DNA of 8,475 nucleotides. It comes from Pseudomonadota bacterium. GTDB lineage: Bacteria; Pseudomonadota; Gammaproteobacteria; Steroidobacterales; Woeseiaceae. The translations under genes and the position numbers were made by a program. Below the pieces are notes generated by a model, which saw only the letters and a program-made list of their open reading frames with translations, ran no database searches and had not been told where the DNA came from. The DNA lies in assembly GCA_022565135.1 (NCBI GenBank), contig JADFKA010000056.1, forward strand, positions 1 through 8,475, given 5' to 3'. Shown here in pieces: positions 6,099-8,475 of the stretch (its first letter is position 1; every line of letters starts with the position of its first letter).

Positions 6099-6985
6099 CG
6101 ACAGCTGTTCAGAAAATAGCGCAACAAAATCGTAGGACTGTTTTCGTCGAAGACGGCGAACTGCTCGAGACCAAGGAGTATCCCGGTGCGCAATACATCA
6201 TGCGCATACGCGCCCCAAAATGCGCCGCCGCTGCAACCCCCGGAAGCTTCGTACACATAAGTTGTGACGATGCGCTACCGATGCGTCGTCCCTTGTCAAT
6301 CATGCGAGCATCTGATGATTGGATCGAAATACTCTACAAGACTGCAGGAATTGGGCTAAATCTGTTGGCAGAAAAACGTGCGGGCGACACTATCAGGGTG
6401 CTCGGCCCGATAGGCCAGCCGTTCCGACCGTCTCCCAAACGTCCCGATACCCTGCTGATCGGCGGCGGAGTCGGTATTCCACCCATCGTGTTTCTGGCCG
6501 ACGTCATGCGCCGCGGTAACGAGGCGTGGAATCCGCTTGCGATTCTTGGGTCGGAAATTCCTTTTCCGTTCCAACTTGTAAAATCGTCTCTGCCCACGCC
6601 TTGGCTCGATGACGGTTTCGATAGTGCTATGCCACAGCTCGAAAGCTGGGGAATCTGCAGTCGACTGGCCAGTTTGTCAGGCTTTGAGGGCTGCTTTCGT
6701 GGCGTTACAACGGACCTGGCGGAACTATGGCTGCAAAGTCTCGATGCTGATCAATTTGCGAGAACAGAGATTTTCGCATGCGGGCCGACGCCAATGCTGA
6801 GAGCTGTCGCAGAACTTGCTCAACGTCATGGATTGCCTTGCCAGGTTTCGCTCGAAGAATTCATGGCCTGCGCGGTCGGTGGTTGTGCGGCGTGTGCGGT
6901 GCGCATCGAGACAACCGCAGGACCGGCAATGAAACGCGTCTGCGTAGACGGCCCCGTCTTTGACGCCGCTGCAGTAGTCTGGTAA
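6095..6985 (+). CDS. pyrK: PyrK-like dihydroorotate dehydrogenase electron transfer subunit
   Basis: FAD and [2Fe-2S] protein of the ferredoxin-reductase superfamily. In class 1B dihydroorotate dehydrogenases PyrK passes electrons from PyrDB to NAD+. The 296 residues show, in order, the flavin motif R64-RPLSI, GPIGQPF (104-110), a nucleotide-binding GGGVGIPP (123-130), CGPTPML (229-235), and a C-terminal cluster with C259, C264, C267 and C283 in the PyrK arrangement (EEFMAC...KRVCVDGPVF). It is longer than typical PyrK (about 260), mostly through an N-terminal extension and a loop near 150-200. The TTG start at 6095 overlaps the pyrB stop by 4 nt; the next ATG (6197) would delete the first beta strand. 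No pyrD partner is in the window. Most gammaproteobacteria use the quinone-linked class 2 PyrD, which needs no PyrK, so its true partner is open. Confidence 0.85.
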   Translation: MTTAVQKIAQQNRRTVFVEDGELLETKEYPGAQYIMRIRAPKCAAAATPGSFVHISCDDALPMRRPLSIMRASDDWIEILYKTAGIGLNLLAEKRAGDTIRVLGPIGQPFRPSPKRPDTLLIGGGVGIPPIVFLADVMRRGNEAWNPLAILGSEIPFPFQLVKSSLPTPWLDDGFDSAMPQLESWGICSRLASLSGFEGCFRGVTTDLAELWLQSLDADQFARTEIFACGPTPMLRAVAELAQRHGLPCQVSLEEFMACAVGGCAACAVRIETTAGPAMKRVCVDGPVFDAAAVVW

Positions 6986-6998
6986 CCGTGCGCAGCGC

Positions 6999-8057
6999 CT
7001 ATCCGCCGAAATTGATTTTCGCTTCGAGATCAGCGCGCGAGTCCGCGTGTGACATCGCTTCTTCCAGCGTGATGGTGCCGGCTTTATAAAGTCCCAACAG
7101 CGCCACATCGAAAGTCTGCATGCCTTGCTCATCACTATCTTTGTGCGCTTCCTTGACCGCGGCAATGTCACCCTTGAGGATAAGGTCTTTAATGTGCGGT
7201 GTGTTGAGCAAGAGCTCAACCGCCGCGACGAGTTTGCCGCCACGCGAACGTACCAGTCGTTGTGACAGTATCGCACGCAGATAATGCCCCAGATCCATGA
7301 ATACCTGCTTATGCTGCTGCTGCGGAAACAGGTTGATAATACGATCGAGCGTTTCTGCCGCATTGTTGGAATGCAATGTCGCGACAACAAGATGACCGGT
7401 CCCCGCCATATCGAGTGCCGACTGCATCGATTCGGTATCGCGGATCTCACCAATCAGGATGACATCCGGCGCCGCGCGCACCGCACTCCTGAGTGCCCGG
7501 GCATATGACTTGGTATCGAGGCCGATTTCTCGCTGATTGACGATCGATTTCTTGTTCGGGTGTAGAAATTCAATCGGGTCTTCAATGGTAATGATGTGCG
7601 ACGATGTTTTCTCATTGCGATAATTGATCATCGCAGCGAGCGTCGTCGATTTGCCACACCCTGTTGCCCCGACCATGAGAACCAGACCACGGCGAAGCAT
7701 AATAAGTTCTTTTAGTTGACCTGGCATACCAAGACTATCGAGCGTCGGCAACTCAGATGTAATGTAGCGCAGCACCATCGCCACATTGCCGCGTTGATGA
7801 AACACATTGACACGAAATCGACCGAGCCCCGGCTCCGAAATAGCGAAGTCGATCTCCAGTTCGCGCGAAAATGTCTCCAGCTGATCATCGTCCATAAGTT
7901 CGATCGCCGCCTGCTTGACCATTTTTGGCGTCATCTCGAGCTTATTGACAGGCATGATCTTCCCGTCGATCTTTATTTTTGCGGGTGCGTAAGGTGCGAA
8001 GAAAAGGTCTGACGCCTTTTTCTCCACCATTAATTTAAACAGCGGCTTGACGTTCAT
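6999..8057 (-). CDS. pilU: PilT/PilU family type IV pilus retraction ATPase (second PilU-type paralogue)
   Basis: Hexameric secretion-superfamily ATPase at the cytoplasmic base of type IV pili; PilU assists PilT in retraction. The 352 residues contain Walker A G130-ATGCGKST138 (Cys134 where Ser or Thr is usual), the Asp box H154-IITIEDPIE, Walker B with E204 (DVILIGEIRD) and the His box T220-GHLVVATLH229. It reads as PilU rather than PilT: it starts LFKLMVEKKASDLFF, has KIMPVNK, VNVFHQRGNVAMVLR and GATG in Walker A, ends with TFDVALLGLY...ADSRADLEAKI, and lacks the PilT AIRNLIRE motif. ATG 8057 has GGAAG at 8071-8067, 9 nt upstream. It follows another PilU-type gene after 21 nt and ends 13 bp from convergent pyrK, with no recognisable terminator between them. 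Being the second of a tandem pair, it may be a specialised paralogue rather than the orthologue of Pseudomonas PilU. Confidence 0.9.
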   Translation of the reverse strand: MNVKPLFKLMVEKKASDLFFAPYAPAKIKIDGKIMPVNKLEMTPKMVKQAAIELMDDDQLETFSRELEIDFAISEPGLGRFRVNVFHQRGNVAMVLRYITSELPTLDSLGMPGQLKELIMLRRGLVLMVGATGCGKSTTLAAMINYRNEKTSSHIITIEDPIEFLHPNKKSIVNQREIGLDTKSYARALRSAVRAAPDVILIGEIRDTESMQSALDMAGTGHLVVATLHSNNAAETLDRIINLFPQQQHKQVFMDLGHYLRAILSQRLVRSRGGKLVAAVELLLNTPHIKDLILKGDIAAVKEAHKDSDEQGMQTFDVALLGLYKAGTITLEEAMSHADSRADLEAKINFGG

Positions 8058-8078
8058 TTATGCCATCTTCCGTGATGC

Positions 8079-8475
8079 TCAAAAAGTCTGAGCCGAATCC
8101 TCTTCCAGGATCTTCAAATTCTCCGTTTCCTGATCCGCTACCGAAGACTCGCGCTTGCTCTCGAGTTTGATGCGCAGACGCAACTCGTTCTTCGAGTCCG
8201 CATTGCGTATCGCATCTTCATAAGAAATTGTTCCTTCATCGTACAAATAGAATAAAGCCTGGTCGAAGGTCTGCATGCCGAGACGCGTCGACTTGGCCAT
8301 GACTTCCTTGATCTGCCCGACTTCACCTTTAAATATCAGATCCGCGATCAAGGGCGTGTTGAGCATGATTTCCATCGCGGCGACTCGGCCGACTCCACCT
8401 TCGCGAGGAATCAGTCGCTGTGATATGAAAGCTTTCGTATTCAGCGACAGATCCATGAGCAACTGTTGTCGGCGC
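8079..8475 (-). CDS. pilU: Type IV pilus retraction ATPase PilU (partial, N-terminus outside window)
   Basis: C-terminal part (about 131 residues) of a PilU-type ATPase; the catalytic core lies beyond the right edge. From the edge it reads RRQQLLMDLSLNTKAFISQR, then AAMEIMLNTPLIADLIFKGE, a GMQTFDQALFYLYDEGTISY segment and ADSKNELRLRIKLESKR, a very close match to the PilU C-terminal domain. It continues into a polar, acidic tail ending EEDSAQTF. TGA is at 8081-8079. The next gene downstream on the same strand starts 21 nt later and is a second PilU-type ATPase, so they are probably co-transcribed. By homology to the Pseudomonas arrangement pilT is expected upstream, outside the window. Confidence 0.92.
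   Translation of the reverse strand, partial: RRQQLLMDLSLNTKAFISQRLIPREGGVGRVAAMEIMLNTPLIADLIFKGEVGQIKEVMAKSTRLGMQTFDQALFYLYDEGTISYEDAIRNADSKNELRLRIKLESKRESSVADQETENLKILEEDSAQTF

Noticed and set aside
6986..6998. Bidirectional terminator between convergent pyrK and pilU
   Set aside because: Only 13 bp separate the stops; no usable stem and no T tract on either strand.
6725..7453. 242-residue minus-strand open frame across the end of pyrK and pilU
   Set aside because: It overlaps the clear pyrK and pilU genes, is very rich in Arg, Ser and Cys, and shows no domain; a shadow of pilU in another frame.

Overview
The window looks like chromosomal DNA of a gammaproteobacterium with a type IV pilus (twitching) system. 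The gene set and order follow the Pseudomonas-type block pilT-pilU ... pyrB-(pyrR)-ruvX-yqgE-tonB3-gshB-pilG-pilH. The protein families (Pil-Chp response regulators, proteobacterial GshB, YqgE/AlgH, class A-type PyrB) point the same way. I cannot place it to genus. Base composition and codon use look even throughout, and I see no mobile element, tRNA, rRNA or CRISPR array.

Layout. (1) 1-726, minus strand: the start of the Pil-Chp chemosensory operon, pilG then pilH. pilH runs off the left edge. It lacks an ATG, GTG or TTG codon where its homologues start. (2) 727-963: a 237-bp divergent intergenic region with a small hairpin in the pilG leader. (3) 964-6985, plus strand: a tightly packed run of gshB (glutathione synthetase), apbE (lipoprotein flavin transferase), a TonB3-like energy transducer, yqgE, ruvX, pyrB (aspartate carbamoyltransferase) and a pyrK-like iron-sulfur flavoprotein. 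yqgE/ruvX and pyrB/pyrK overlap, so at least these pairs are probably co-transcribed. (4) 6999-8475, minus strand and convergent with pyrK: two successive PilU-type pilus retraction ATPases. The upstream one is cut by the right edge.

How they fit together. Pilus control (pilG/pilH), a TonB-family protein whose Pseudomonas homologue affects twitching, and the retraction ATPases flank housekeeping genes for glutathione, pyrimidine synthesis and rRNA processing. Differences from the Pseudomonas arrangement deserve most attention: apbE sits between gshB and tonB3; pyrR and the dihydroorotase-like pyrC' are absent next to pyrB; a stand-alone PyrK-like electron-transfer subunit takes that place; and PilU is duplicated in tandem. 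Nothing here clearly forms a new defence or mobile system. The best leads are the unusual pilH start, the orphan PyrK and the second PilU.
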